In this document: in pieces, positions 52,962-61,583 of the stretch
Layout of the letters: each line of letters begins with the position of its first letter
How positions within the stretch are numbered: the first letter of the stretch is position 1
NCBI GenBank assembly: GCA_030683705.1
Contig: JAUXPP010000031.1
Location: 1 to 64,000, forward strand
Source of the DNA: Polaromonas sp.
GTDB taxonomy: Bacteria > Pseudomonadota > Gammaproteobacteria > Burkholderiales > Burkholderiaceae_C
Length of the DNA: 64,000 bases
Direction of reading: 5' to 3'
Notes under the pieces: generated by a model
The model's input: the letters and a program-made list of their open reading frames with translations, nothing else
Database searches by the model: none
What the model was told of the DNA's origin: nothing
Translations under genes and position numbers: made by a program

Positions 52962-54461
52962 TCAAGCAGCAGCGGCCGGCAATTCAGCCACCAGGCGAAT
53001 CGAAGCGGTGAGCTCTTCCATCTGGAAATGCGGCTTGAGGAAACAAGTGGCCTGGTATGCACCGGGCTTGCCTGCAACATCCGTCACGTCGATGCGTGCC
53101 GCGCCCAGCGGGAAACGGGCTTTCATTTCCTGGGGAGCCGAATCGTTGAGGAGCACATAGTCCGCAATCCAGTTGTTCAGGAAGGTTTCAACCTGGCCGC
53201 GGGACTGGAAACTGCCGATCTTGTCACGCATGATGACCTTGATGTAGTGCGCGAACCGGGAAGCCGCCAGAACGTAGGGCAGGCGAGCCGACAGTTGTGC
53301 ATTGGCGTTGGCCGCATCCTTGTTGTACAGCTTGGGCTTGTTCACGGTCTGGCCACCGAAGAAGGAAGCAAAGTCGGAACCCTTGGAGTTCACGATGGCG
53401 ATGAAACCCAGATCATTCAATTCCTTTTCGCGGCGGTCCGTGATCAGCACCTCGGTCGGGCACTTCAGCGCAACATCACCTTCGTCGGTTTTGAAGGCAT
53501 GGGCCGTCATGCCCGTCACCTTGCCACCGCCTTCCACGCCGCGGATCGCGGTGGACCAGCCGTACTTGGCATAAGCATCGGTGATGCGCAAACCCAGCTG
53601 GTACGCAGAGTTGGCCCACAGGTATTTGGAGTGGTCCTTGCCATCGACGTCTTCCTCGAAGTTGAAGTTGTCGACAGGAATCGTCTTGGCACCGTAAGGC
53701 AGGCGCGCCGCATAACTCGGCAGCACCAGCGAGACATAACGCGAATCTTCCGAGTCGCGGAACCCGCGCCAGGTGGCCAATTCGGCGCTTTCGAAGATTT
53801 TCGACATGTCGCGCGGAACACCCAGTTCCGTGAACGACTTCATGTCAAACATAGCCGGCGCGGCAGCGGCGATAAAGGGCGCGTGGGCTGCTGCCGCCAC
53901 CTTGGACATGCGCTGGAGCAGCGCCATGTCCTGGGGATGACGGCCGAAAGTGTAGTCGCCGATCAGCACCGAGTAGGGGTGGCCGCCGAAGGTGCCGTAT
54001 TCTTCCTCGTAGATTTTCTTGAACAGCACACTCATGTCGTGGTCGACAGCGGACTCGAGGTCCTTGAGCAGCTCTTTTTTTGTCACATTGAGCAAGCGCA
54101 ACTTGAGGCGGCTGCTGGTTTCGGTACCGAAGACCATGTCATGCAGACCTCGCCAGGAGGCCTCGAGCGCCTGGAATGCAGGGTCGTGCATGATCTCGTT
54201 GAGCTGGTCGGACAGGAGCTTGTCGATTTCCGCAACACGCTCGTTGATCATCGCAACCACGCCCTTGTCCGGGCTGGCTTTCATGCCTTCGTCCAGGATT
54301 TGCGAAGCAAACTGACCAATCAGCTTCTTGGCATAGGTTCCCTGCGACGGCTCGACCGCCATGTTGCCTTCAACAATGATGCGGTCAAGAAGACCCAGTT
54401 CACTGGTCTCGCTGGTGGCAGCGCCCGCTGCGCCGCCCGCTTCTGATTTCTTAGTAGCCAT
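52962..54461 (-). CDS. tssC: T6SS contractile sheath large subunit TssC
   Basis: A 499-residue sheath protein (TssC/ImpC/VipB). Typical segments include DQLNEIMHDPAFQALEASWR, GLHDMVFGTETSSRLKLRLL, YGTFGGHPYSVLIGDYTFGR, LPYVLAASRFAHYIKVIMRD and the C-terminal LKPHFQMEELTASIRLVAEL. It interlocks with TssB. ATG 54461 is preferred to the GTG three codons upstream. tssB precedes it by 57 nt. Confidence 0.96.
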   Translation of the reverse strand: MATKKSEAGGAAGAATSETSELGLLDRIIVEGNMAVEPSQGTYAKKLIGQFASQILDEGMKASPDKGVVAMINERVAEIDKLLSDQLNEIMHDPAFQALEASWRGLHDMVFGTETSSRLKLRLLNVTKKELLKDLESAVDHDMSVLFKKIYEEEYGTFGGHPYSVLIGDYTFGRHPQDMALLQRMSKVAAAAHAPFIAAAAPAMFDMKSFTELGVPRDMSKIFESAELATWRGFRDSEDSRYVSLVLPSYAARLPYGAKTIPVDNFNFEEDVDGKDHSKYLWANSAYQLGLRITDAYAKYGWSTAIRGVEGGGKVTGMTAHAFKTDEGDVALKCPTEVLITDRREKELNDLGFIAIVNSKGSDFASFFGGQTVNKPKLYNKDAANANAQLSARLPYVLAASRFAHYIKVIMRDKIGSFQSRGQVETFLNNWIADYVLLNDSAPQEMKARFPLGAARIDVTDVAGKPGAYQATCFLKPHFQMEELTASIRLVAELPAAAA

Positions 54462-54518
54462 ATCAATCACCGTTCCAAAAAATGAGGCGTGTGCCGTGGC
54501 ACAGACCGGGATGGTTGC

Positions 54519-55055
54519 TTATGCTGCCGGGGTTTCGGCGGCTGGAGCCTCTGCTGCATCGGCGCCTGCGTTGGCTTCGGTCTGCAGTGTTTTGAGCTCC
54601 TCGGTGCTCTGGACGATGTTCTCCAGCAGGGAGTCGAGTTCATCGTTGCCGTCCAGCTTGGCCAGCAGGTCGCGCAGTTGCTGGCGCGCTTCAAGCAGCT
54701 TGGCCAGGCGCGGCACCTGTTTGACGATGGCTTCAGGATGGAAGTCGTCGAACTCCTTAAAGTTCAACTCGACCTTGATGTTGCCTTCGCCTTTCATGGC
54801 ATCGGGGACCGACAGGTCCAGGCGAGGGGCGATTTTCCCCATGATTTCGTTGAAGTTGTCGCGGTCGATTTCCACCAGTCGGCGATCCTTCAGCTTGGGA
54901 AGCGGCATCGCCGGCTGGCCCGACAGGTCGGCGAGCAAGCCAACCACCATGGGCAACTCTTTTTTCTCGACCGCGTCTCCGATTTCCACATCGTATGTAA
55001 TTTGAACGCGCGGGGGCCGGTTGCGGCCCACCCACTTTTGCAAACTGTCAGACAT
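54519..55055 (-). CDS. tssB: T6SS contractile sheath small subunit TssB
   Basis: A 178-residue sheath protein (TssB/ImpB/VipA). SLQKWVGRNRPPRVQITYDV, ELPMVVGLLADLSGQ, RRLVEIDRDNFNEIMGKIAP and VELNFKEFDDFHPEAIVKQV are the family signature. The Ala-rich C-terminus (about 150-178) is low complexity. It is the first gene of the T6SS operon: ATG 55055 follows AGGGGAA, and a 430-nt intergenic region upstream separates it from the divergent 55488 gene. Confidence 0.96.
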   Translation of the reverse strand: MSDSLQKWVGRNRPPRVQITYDVEIGDAVEKKELPMVVGLLADLSGQPAMPLPKLKDRRLVEIDRDNFNEIMGKIAPRLDLSVPDAMKGEGNIKVELNFKEFDDFHPEAIVKQVPRLAKLLEARQQLRDLLAKLDGNDELDSLLENIVQSTEELKTLQTEANAGADAAEAPAAETPAA

Positions 55056-55487
55056 AACTTCCCCTCGAAAAAGGTTGATAACAATGCAGCAAGGCGTCGC
55101 GACAAGAAGCGAAAGGGAACCCGGGTCACAACTCTTACATTTGCAGGTTTTTACAATATAAAACTTGGCCTAGCAATAAGTAATTTCTACTGCCGTTGCG
55201 AATTCTGCACATGGGCATGACGCGCTGATGACGTCGCAATCGTCATCCCGCGGGAGCGTATTTTGAGCATTTCCTGTGCTCAAAGGTTACTTTTGTGCCA
55301 AGCTAGTGATTAAGTTACAAAAGTCGTGGCCTTACTTCCGCCCCGCCCGGGACACCCCCTCCGCTCCTGTCCCAGGAGCGCATACTGCTCGCCACATCAT
55401 GGCCGGCCGTGGCCTCGGCGCCTGAGACAAGTGCGGCATCCGGGCATCGGCATGTGCCGGGAAGTCGCCATCACGAAAGGAAAAGTC
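55056..55487. promoter_or_regulatory. T6SS operon upstream region with three inverted repeats
   Basis: AT-richer gap between tssB and the divergent 104-residue ORF. It holds GATGACG-7 nt-CGTCATC (55227-55247), TTGAGCA-7 nt-TGCTCAA (55263-55283) and ACTTTTGT-20 nt-ACAAAAGT (55289-55324). The first two have identical geometry (7-bp arms, 7-nt spacer), as expected for dimeric regulators. No confident -35/-10 or sigma-54 site is seen. Confidence 0.5.
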
Positions 55488-55802
55488 ATGGACAAGCTGG
55501 ACAGCCTGCAGTCTGAAATTTCGAGCCTTCGCATGGTGGTGGCCATCGACTCGGCCATGTTGTTGTCCGTGATGCGGCGCATGAACGCCGACCAGCTGGC
55601 CATGGCCTCCAGGGACTTTCTCGAGGTTTGCGAGGGCCTGAGCATCAAGGCACTTTTTTCGGAAATGGACGACCACTCGATTCAGTCAGCGCAAAAACGC
55701 CGCGACTGGTGGATTGGACTGGTCGCCGAAGTGGTCGCCAATGAAGCTGTAGGCGACACCCCGCCGCCATCCGGGTCCACAACGGACGCTTCCCCGTCCT
55801 GA
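55488..55802 (+). CDS. Small hypothetical protein divergent from the T6SS operon
   Basis: A 104-residue protein: MDKLDSLQSEISSLRMVVAI then DSAMLLSVMRRMNADQLAM, LSIKALFSEMDDHSIQ and RRDWWIGLVAEVVA. It is predicted mostly helical with no signal peptide and a Pro/Ser tail. AAGGAAAA lies 5 nt upstream of the ATG at 55488; a longer upstream frame is unsupported. I do not recognise a family. Its position opposite tssB makes a T6SS-linked or regulatory role possible. Confidence 0.65.
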   Translation: MDKLDSLQSEISSLRMVVAIDSAMLLSVMRRMNADQLAMASRDFLEVCEGLSIKALFSEMDDHSIQSAQKRRDWWIGLVAEVVANEAVGDTPPPSGSTTDASPS

Positions 55803-55866
55803 GCCTTGCGATTGTCTGCATAATCTGCGGCCAACCACGGCCGGAGCGCAGGAAGACACTTACCCC

Positions 55867-57570
55867 ATGAACCAGATCGAGGCCGAAGCCGCGTTCAAGC
55901 AGGCCATTGCGTTTCAGCAGCAAGGGCAGATCGACCCGGCACAAGTGCTGTATGAGCAGATTCTGGCGGTGCATCGCAACCACCACCATGCGCTTCATCT
56001 GCTGGGCGTGATCATGAGCCAGAAGGGCAATCAGTTCTACGCAAGACGGTTGATCGAATCCAGTTTGTCGCTGGCACCGGGCGATGCCGACGCGCTGGCC
56101 AATCTCGGACAGGTCTGCTTTTACCTGGGGCTGCACGAGCAGGCCCTGCAGCGCTGCGACGAGTCCCTCGCGATCCAGCCGGACAATGCCCGGTGCCATC
56201 TCACGCGGGGCAAGGCATTGCGCTTTCTTGCACGTTATGAGGACGCCTTGCCCGCGCTGGACAATGCCATTCGGCTCCAGCCCGAACTGGCGGAAGCCTT
56301 GATCCACCGTGGCTTCTGCCTGCACAACCTCCAGCGCCTGGAAGCGGCGCTGGCCGACTACAACGCGGCCCTGCAGCTGCGACCGGACAACCCGGAAGTC
56401 CTCAACAACCGCGGCCATGCCCTGTTTGCACTGGAGCGGCAGCAGGAGGCCGTCGACAGCATTGAAAGGGCGCTGCAGATCGCTCCAGACTTTCCGGAAG
56501 CTTATTACCACCGGGGCCTGACGTTCCAGCATGAAAACCGTTTTGAGGAGGCGCTGGCCTGTTACGCCCGGGCCGTGCAACTCAAGGGCGACTACGAACA
56601 GGCGCTGGTGCGGCAGGCTTTTGTCATGCACAAGCTGAAGAAGCTGCCGCAGGATTGCATCGCCGTGCTGGACCGGGCATTGCGTTTCAAGCCCGACGAT
56701 GCATCCACGCTGGCCACCCGCGCCGGCCTGCTGGCCGGGCTGAAAATCCTGGACCAGGCGCTTCGGGATTACGACCGCGCCATCGAACTCGAGCCGGCCA
56801 ACCCGAAGACCCACGCGGACCGCGGCGAAACGCTGCTGATGCTCAAGCGCCCCTCAGAAGCGGCCGACGCCTTCCGGCGCGCGCTGGAGCTCGGTGGCGA
56901 CCAGGCCGAACTGGGCTACGCGCTGGCCTCACTGGGCGCCGACGCCACGCCCGCCACGGCGCCCAGCAACTATGTCGTCACCCTGTTCGACTGGTACGCC
57001 GACCACTTCGACGACCACTTGCAGGGACGCCTGAAGTACCGCACCCCCGCCCTGCTCTGCGAACAGATCTTCCGGCTTGATCCGCCATCCGGCCTGGATG
57101 TGCTGGACCTGGGTTGCGGCACGGGCCTGTGCGGGCCGCTGCTCAAGCCGCTGGCGCGCAGCATGACCGGTGTCGACCTGTCGCCAAAGATGCTCGAGAT
57201 GGCGCGCCAGCGCGGGCTCTACGACGAGCTTGTTTGCAGCGACCTCACCGACTTCCTGCAGCCTCACACCGCCCGCTTCGACCTCGTGGTGTCCACCGAT
57301 GTGTTTATTTATGTCGGTGCACTTGAAGCGGTTTTTGCGGCCACCCGCAAGGCGGTCCGTCCAGGCAGCCTGTTTGCTTTCTCCTTCGAGACCAGCGACG
57401 AGCAGGATCTGGTGTTGCGACCGACACGCCGCTACGCGCATTCGGTGGCCTACATTCGCCGGCTGGCCGGCGCCCACGGGTTCGACGTGCTCAGCCTGGA
57501 GCCCAGCGTGATCAGGGAAGAAGGCGGCAAGGATCTGGACGGTTTTCTTGCCGTGCTGCGCGCGTGCTGA
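55867..57570 (+). CDS. TPR protein with C-terminal SAM-dependent methyltransferase domain
   Basis: A 567-residue fusion. Residues about 1-350 form roughly ten tetratricopeptide repeats (for example DALANLGQVCFYLGLHEQAL, PEVLNNRGHALFALERQQEA, PEAYYHRGLTFQHENRFEEA). Residues about 375-565 are a class I methyltransferase: motif I VLDLGCGTGLCGPLL, acidic VTGVDLSPKML-like MTGVDLSPKMLEMARQRGLY and the post-I FDLVVSTDVFIYVGALEAVF. The methyl acceptor is unknown. It lies 65 nt from the 104-residue ORF on the same strand, beside the T6SS start. Confidence 0.85.
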   Translation: MNQIEAEAAFKQAIAFQQQGQIDPAQVLYEQILAVHRNHHHALHLLGVIMSQKGNQFYARRLIESSLSLAPGDADALANLGQVCFYLGLHEQALQRCDESLAIQPDNARCHLTRGKALRFLARYEDALPALDNAIRLQPELAEALIHRGFCLHNLQRLEAALADYNAALQLRPDNPEVLNNRGHALFALERQQEAVDSIERALQIAPDFPEAYYHRGLTFQHENRFEEALACYARAVQLKGDYEQALVRQAFVMHKLKKLPQDCIAVLDRALRFKPDDASTLATRAGLLAGLKILDQALRDYDRAIELEPANPKTHADRGETLLMLKRPSEAADAFRRALELGGDQAELGYALASLGADATPATAPSNYVVTLFDWYADHFDDHLQGRLKYRTPALLCEQIFRLDPPSGLDVLDLGCGTGLCGPLLKPLARSMTGVDLSPKMLEMARQRGLYDELVCSDLTDFLQPHTARFDLVVSTDVFIYVGALEAVFAATRKAVRPGSLFAFSFETSDEQDLVLRPTRRYAHSVAYIRRLAGAHGFDVLSLEPSVIREEGGKDLDGFLAVLRAC

Positions 57571-57590
57571 GCACTCGACTGCGCTCTGGT

Positions 57591-57636
57591 TTTGATAGCG
57601 ACTTACGCTAGCCAGGTATGGGCTAAAGGCCAATTT
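57591..57636 (+). repeat. TTTGATAGC element, intergenic copy
   Basis: TTTGATAGCGACTTACGCTA then GCCAGGTATGGGCTAAAGGC and CAATTT. Most complete intergenic example of the element also seen at 26831 and 62268; it follows the methyltransferase gene. Confidence 0.5.
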
Positions 57637-57708
57637 GCCTCATAGGCTGGGCTCATCCCACCTGCTGCAGGCGCGGAGCCTCGCCCGCCCCCAAGCGTGA
57701 TTCTCATG

Positions 57709-57743
57709 AAAAAGCCCCTGACTCCGTTGGGAATCAAGGGCTT
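57709..57743 (-). terminator. Rho-independent terminator of tRNA-Phe
   Basis: On the minus strand AAGCCCTTGA (57743-57734) pairs with TCAGGGGCTT (57721-57712), one G-U pair, and is followed by T residues (57713-57709). It begins 8 nt after the tRNA 3' end. Confidence 0.75.
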
Positions 57744-57750
57744 GCGCATC

Positions 57751-57826
57751 TGGTGGCCTGGGGCGGAATCGAACCACCGACACAAGGATTTTCAATCCTC
57801 TGCTCTACCGACTGAGCTACCGGGCC
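57751..57826 (-). tRNA. tRNA-Phe (GAA)
   Basis: A 76-nt cloverleaf on the minus strand starting GGCCCGGTAGCTCAGTCGGT, anticodon GAA in GGATTGAAAATCC, T arm GGTTCGATTCC and encoded CCA end. The acceptor stem has one mismatch: C5 faces A68 (3' strand CCAGGCC where CCGGGCC would pair fully). A terminator follows. It lies between the TPR-methyltransferase gene and the NtrX-like gene. Confidence 0.95.
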
Positions 57827-57844
57827 TGAGCCTAAGATTATATA

Positions 57845-58522
57845 TCAGGCCGCGCGCTTGCCGCGGGTCAGGTCGACGCCCAGTTGTTTGAGTTTGCGGT
57901 ACAGGTGGGTACGCTCCAGGCCGGTCTTTTCGGCCACGCGGGTCATTGAGCCGCCTTCCTTGGCCAGATGGAATTCAAAGTAGGCCTTTTCAAATTCATC
58001 ACGCGCATCACGCAGCGGCTTTTCGAGCAGGAAGCTTTGTGTCGCCTGGGGACCGAGTTCGACCACCGCCACCGCCACACCGCCCGTCATCGCCGCTTCC
58101 ACCGTCAGGTCGGCCGCATGCAGCACCGCGGCCTGCGGGACCAGCGGCTTGCGCCCCGCGGCCTTGACCAGGCCCTGCTCGACAGCCTTGAGCAGCTTTT
58201 GCAGGGTGATGGGTTTTTCGAGAAAGGCCATCGCGCCGATTTTGGTGGCCTCCACCGCCGTGTCGATGGTGGCGTGGCCACTCATCATGATCACCGGCAT
58301 GGTCAACATGCCGCTGGACGACCATTCCTTGAGCAGGGTAACGCCATCGGTGTCGGGCATCCAGATGTCCAGCAGTACCAGATCGGGGCGGGCCCGTCCG
58401 CGCGCGGCGCGGGCCTGGGCGGCGTTTTCAGCAAGTTCGACCTGATGGCCTTCGTCGTTGAGAATTTCCGACAGCAGGTCGCGTATGCCCAGCTCGTCGT
58501 CAACCACCAAAATATTTGCCAT
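57845..58522 (-). CDS. NtrX-like response regulator without AAA+ domain
   Basis: A 225-residue protein: receiver domain (about 1-120, phosphoacceptor Asp52 in LVLLDIWMPDTDG, Lys in FLEKPITLQKL) joined by a linker (about 125-185) to a Fis-type helix-turn-helix (MTRVAEKTGLERTHLYRKLK). The sigma-54 AAA+ domain of full NtrX/NtrC proteins is absent, so it cannot act as a sigma-54 activator. The partner kinase gene lies 71 nt upstream in the same operon. Such short forms occur in Comamonadaceae to my knowledge. Confidence 0.88.
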   Translation of the reverse strand: MANILVVDDELGIRDLLSEILNDEGHQVELAENAAQARAARGRARPDLVLLDIWMPDTDGVTLLKEWSSSGMLTMPVIMMSGHATIDTAVEATKIGAMAFLEKPITLQKLLKAVEQGLVKAAGRKPLVPQAAVLHAADLTVEAAMTGGVAVAVVELGPQATQSFLLEKPLRDARDEFEKAYFEFHLAKEGGSMTRVAEKTGLERTHLYRKLKQLGVDLTRGKRAA

Positions 58523-58593
58523 GATGAATCGCTATCCCTAACCAGCAGTTATCGGTCCTGCGGTAGCGCTGCAATCCGCGCTCGCAAGTGTTG

Positions 58594-60900
58594 TTAAGTC
58601 ACAACCGCGAATGATAACGATACTTGGGCGCCCTGCACGACGTCATCAACCACCCGATTTGAAATATCGATGCGGGCGCCGTGTTCGTCGGCAATTTTTT
58701 TGACCACCGCCAGGCCCAGCCCGGTGCCCTTGACCTTGGTCGTGACGTAGGGCTCAAACGCCCGTTTCAGGATGTGTTCGGGGAAGCCGGTGCCGTTGTC
58801 GCGCACTGTCAGGCGCACCCGGCGCGAGGCCGGCGAGTACTCGGTCTTGAGCGTGACCAGTGCCGTGCGCCCGGCCGGCAGCCCTTCCTGCGCGTCCTGG
58901 GCGTTTTGCAACAAGTTGTGAATAACCTGCCGAATCTGTTGTGAATCCGCCTTGATGTCGGGGCAACCGGGCTCGAGCTCGGTCTGCACCGGCACCACGG
59001 CGTTGTCGCTGGCGTAGAGCTGGATCACGTCGTTGACCAGCGCGTTGAGGTCCACCGGCTTGAGCTCGGCGGCGGGCAGGCGCGCGTAGTCACGGAACTC
59101 ATTGACCAGCCGCTTCATGGCATCGACCTGGTCGACGATGGTCTTCACCGACTTGGTCAGCAGGATCTGCTCGGGCTCGCCCACCTTGCCGGTGAGCTTC
59201 ATTTCCAGCCGTTCGGCCGACAGCTGGATCGGTGTCAGCGGGTTCTTGATTTCATGCGCAAGGCGCCGTGCCACTTCACCCCAGGCCTGGGCGCGCTGGG
59301 CCGACACCATCTCGGACACGTCGTCGAACACCAGCAGGCATTCGTTGCCGGGCATCTTGGCGCCACGGGCAATCAGCGTGATGGCATTGTCGGGTGTACC
59401 CGGCTGCGCCGCGTTGAGCTCGAAGGACTGCTGCCAGTGCTCGATGCCGTGCAGGGTGTTCTCGCCGAAATAGGTGTCGAACTGGGCTTGCACGCCTTGC
59501 GCAAAGGCCGCCAGTCCGGGCACCTCGCTCAGGGGCTGGCCGTGGTGCGCGGCCAGCGGCACACGCAGGATGCGCGTGGCGCCCGGGTTGCTGGTCTGGA
59601 TGCGCCCGTGCAGATCGAGCACCATGACACCCGCCGTCAGGTTGTCCAGAATGGTCTGCAGGTTGGCGCGGGCAGCATCGACCTGGTCCATGCTTTTCTG
59701 GACGGCGCCGCGCGCATCGGCGAGCTGCTGGGTCATGTCGGCAAACGAGCGGGTCAACCCGCCCAGCTCGTCCTTGCCCTGCAGTGCAGCCTTGGGTGTC
59801 AAGTCGCCCTGCGCGACCTGCTTGACGCCTTCGGCGAGCACCAGCAGTGGGCGGGCCAGCTGGTTGCCCAGCACCACGGCCAGCAGCACCGCGCCGAACA
59901 CCGCCAGGAACAGGCTGAGCGTGAGTGTGCCTATGTACATCTTGCGCAGGCCGCCGCGGGCCAGCGCACGCTCCTGGTACTCGCGGTTGGCCTCTTGTAC
60001 CGCAATGGCGTTGGCCACCAGGCTCGCCGGCAACAACTCGGTCACCTGCAGGAAACGGCTCTCGCCGAACAGGCCCACACCGGGGCTGTTGACCAGGGCC
60101 AGCGCCTTGATGCGGGGCGCGCTGCTGGCGTCACCGGCGGCGCCAGGCGCCGCAGGCGCAACCGGCTCGGCGCCGCCCGCCTCTGCGGCGGGCAGGGCCA
60201 CCTCGTCCAGTCCCTCGATCTGCGTCGCCACGCGCTGCGTACGCGCATTGCGCAGCAATTGCCCGGGCGGGCGCTCCGGCTTGATCGAATAACGCGAATC
60301 GCCGGCGCTGGCAATCATCTGGCCGGAGGCAGTCCACAACACCACGTCGCTGACCGCGAGCTGGTCGCGCAGGCGTTCCAGCGCCAGCCCGGCGGTGGCA
60401 TCGGGCGTCTGCGCGAGCTGGCCTGCGGCCACCCGGGTTTTGTTGGCCAGCTCCCCCGCCAGGGTGTCCAGCGTGACGCGGCCCAGGTTCAGGCCCGCGT
60501 CCAGCGCGCCTTCGACCTTCACATCGAACCAGCTTTCGATGGAACGCGAGACGAACTGGTAGGACACGACGTAAATCATCATGCCCGGCATCAGGCCCAC
60601 GAGTGCAAAAATGGCAGCCAGCTTGACCAGCAGCCGGCTGCCGAACTTTCCCTTGCGCAAACGCAGGAACAGGCGAAGCACGATCCAGCCGATCACCAGC
60701 AGCAACAGACCGGCAACCGCCACGTTCAGCCCGAACAGCAGCACGTAATTGCGTTCGTAGAGCTCGCGGTTGCCGGTGGCCTGGGTCAGCAGGAACATCA
60801 GCACCAGCCCCAGTGCCGCCATCACCCCCACACCGACGCCGACGGTCCAGCGGAAGGCCGGGCTGCTTTTGAGCGACGACACCTGCCGCTGGAGGCTCAC
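58594..60900 (-). CDS. NtrY-like sensor histidine kinase
   Basis: A 768-residue membrane kinase. Three N-terminal TM segments (about 19-41, 48-77, 88-112), a periplasmic domain, a fourth TM (about 320-347), HAMP (LARPLLVLAEGVKQVAQGDL), a PAS region (LQTILDNLTAGVMVLDLHGR), HisKA with His in ARRLAHEIKNPLTPIQLSAE, and HATPase (IHNLLQNAQDAQEG, NGTGFPEHILKRAFEPYVTT, KGTGLGLAVVKKI). This is the NtrY architecture. It overlaps the DUF4390 gene by 4 nt and is cotranscribed with the NtrX-like gene. Nitrogen or redox control is inferred from relatives. Confidence 0.92.
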   Translation of the reverse strand: MSLQRQVSSLKSSPAFRWTVGVGVGVMAALGLVLMFLLTQATGNRELYERNYVLLFGLNVAVAGLLLLVIGWIVLRLFLRLRKGKFGSRLLVKLAAIFALVGLMPGMMIYVVSYQFVSRSIESWFDVKVEGALDAGLNLGRVTLDTLAGELANKTRVAAGQLAQTPDATAGLALERLRDQLAVSDVVLWTASGQMIASAGDSRYSIKPERPPGQLLRNARTQRVATQIEGLDEVALPAAEAGGAEPVAPAAPGAAGDASSAPRIKALALVNSPGVGLFGESRFLQVTELLPASLVANAIAVQEANREYQERALARGGLRKMYIGTLTLSLFLAVFGAVLLAVVLGNQLARPLLVLAEGVKQVAQGDLTPKAALQGKDELGGLTRSFADMTQQLADARGAVQKSMDQVDAARANLQTILDNLTAGVMVLDLHGRIQTSNPGATRILRVPLAAHHGQPLSEVPGLAAFAQGVQAQFDTYFGENTLHGIEHWQQSFELNAAQPGTPDNAITLIARGAKMPGNECLLVFDDVSEMVSAQRAQAWGEVARRLAHEIKNPLTPIQLSAERLEMKLTGKVGEPEQILLTKSVKTIVDQVDAMKRLVNEFRDYARLPAAELKPVDLNALVNDVIQLYASDNAVVPVQTELEPGCPDIKADSQQIRQVIHNLLQNAQDAQEGLPAGRTALVTLKTEYSPASRRVRLTVRDNGTGFPEHILKRAFEPYVTTKVKGTGLGLAVVKKIADEHGARIDISNRVVDDVVQGAQVSLSFAVVT

Positions 60901-61583
60901 TTCTGCGCCTCTTTGGCCGCTTCCCTGGCGGGATCGGGCGCCAGCGACATGTCGCGGATCGGCTCGGGGACCAGTTGCCGGCTGTCCTCGACGGCAATGG
61001 TCCAGTCACGCTGGCCCGCCACACCGATCTGGAAAGGGCGCGGCAGCTGCGACAGGTCCAGCCGGAAACGGAACTCGACGTTGTGCCGGGAGGCGGCGTC
61101 GATTTCGGCAGCATCGGCAATGCGCCAGCGCGAGATGCGCTGGATCGCGGCCATGGCCTCGGACAGGGTGTCGTAGTTCTGGCTCAGGGAGGCCCGCAGG
61201 CCCGTCACGCTGATCGCGCCGGGCAGGATGTTCAGGCGCCAGCGCCGGGTCAGCGGCTGGTAAGCCAGGCGCATGGTGCGGGTGGCGGTGGTGATGCGTT
61301 TGTCATACCAGTACCAGCGGTCGCGGTAGATGTCGGCCTCGGCCACAAAAAACATGGGGATGCCCTTGAGCAGGGCATCCTCGACGACCATCGGCAATTC
61401 GAAGCGGACGGTCGCGGACAGGTAGACCGACTCTTCGGAGCGTTCCATGCGGAGCTGCGTGACTTCGGCCGCCTGCACGGCAGGGCCGGCACACACCATC
61501 ACCAAAAACGCCAGCATCCCCCGCAGCAGGTAGTCACATGCTGCGTTTTTCAAAAACTGCGTAATAAAAGCCGTCGTGGTCAC
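60897..61583 (-). CDS. DUF4390 exported protein
   Basis: A secreted protein of up to 228 residues in the DUF4390 family, commonly encoded between rsmB and ntrY in betaproteobacteria. The hydrophobic signal (MLAFLVMVCAGPAVQA) ends before AEVTQLRMERSEESVYLSAT; the core RDRWYWYDKRITTATRTMRL and AYQPLTRRWRLNI is the family hallmark. The true start is uncertain: ATG 61583 overlaps rsmB by 50 nt, TTG 61553 gives a better-charged signal peptide, and ATG 61517 avoids overlap. Function unknown. Confidence 0.85.
   Translation of the reverse strand: MTTTAFITQFLKNAACDYLLRGMLAFLVMVCAGPAVQAAEVTQLRMERSEESVYLSATVRFELPMVVEDALLKGIPMFFVAEADIYRDRWYWYDKRITTATRTMRLAYQPLTRRWRLNILPGAISVTGLRASLSQNYDTLSEAMAAIQRISRWRIADAAEIDAASRHNVEFRFRLDLSQLPRPFQIGVAGQRDWTIAVEDSRQLVPEPIRDMSLAPDPAREAAKEAQK

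Noticed and set aside
52938-54446. 502-codon plus-strand frame opposite tssC, and a similar frame at 44892-46388 opposite vgrG.
   Set aside because: Both are antisense to strongly conserved T6SS genes and lack ribosome sites or family features.
55284-55300. Possible sigma-54 promoter TTGGCAC-AAAAG-TAACC (minus strand) ahead of tssB.
   Set aside because: The -24 element fits but the -12 element lacks the required GC, so it is not reported as a promoter.
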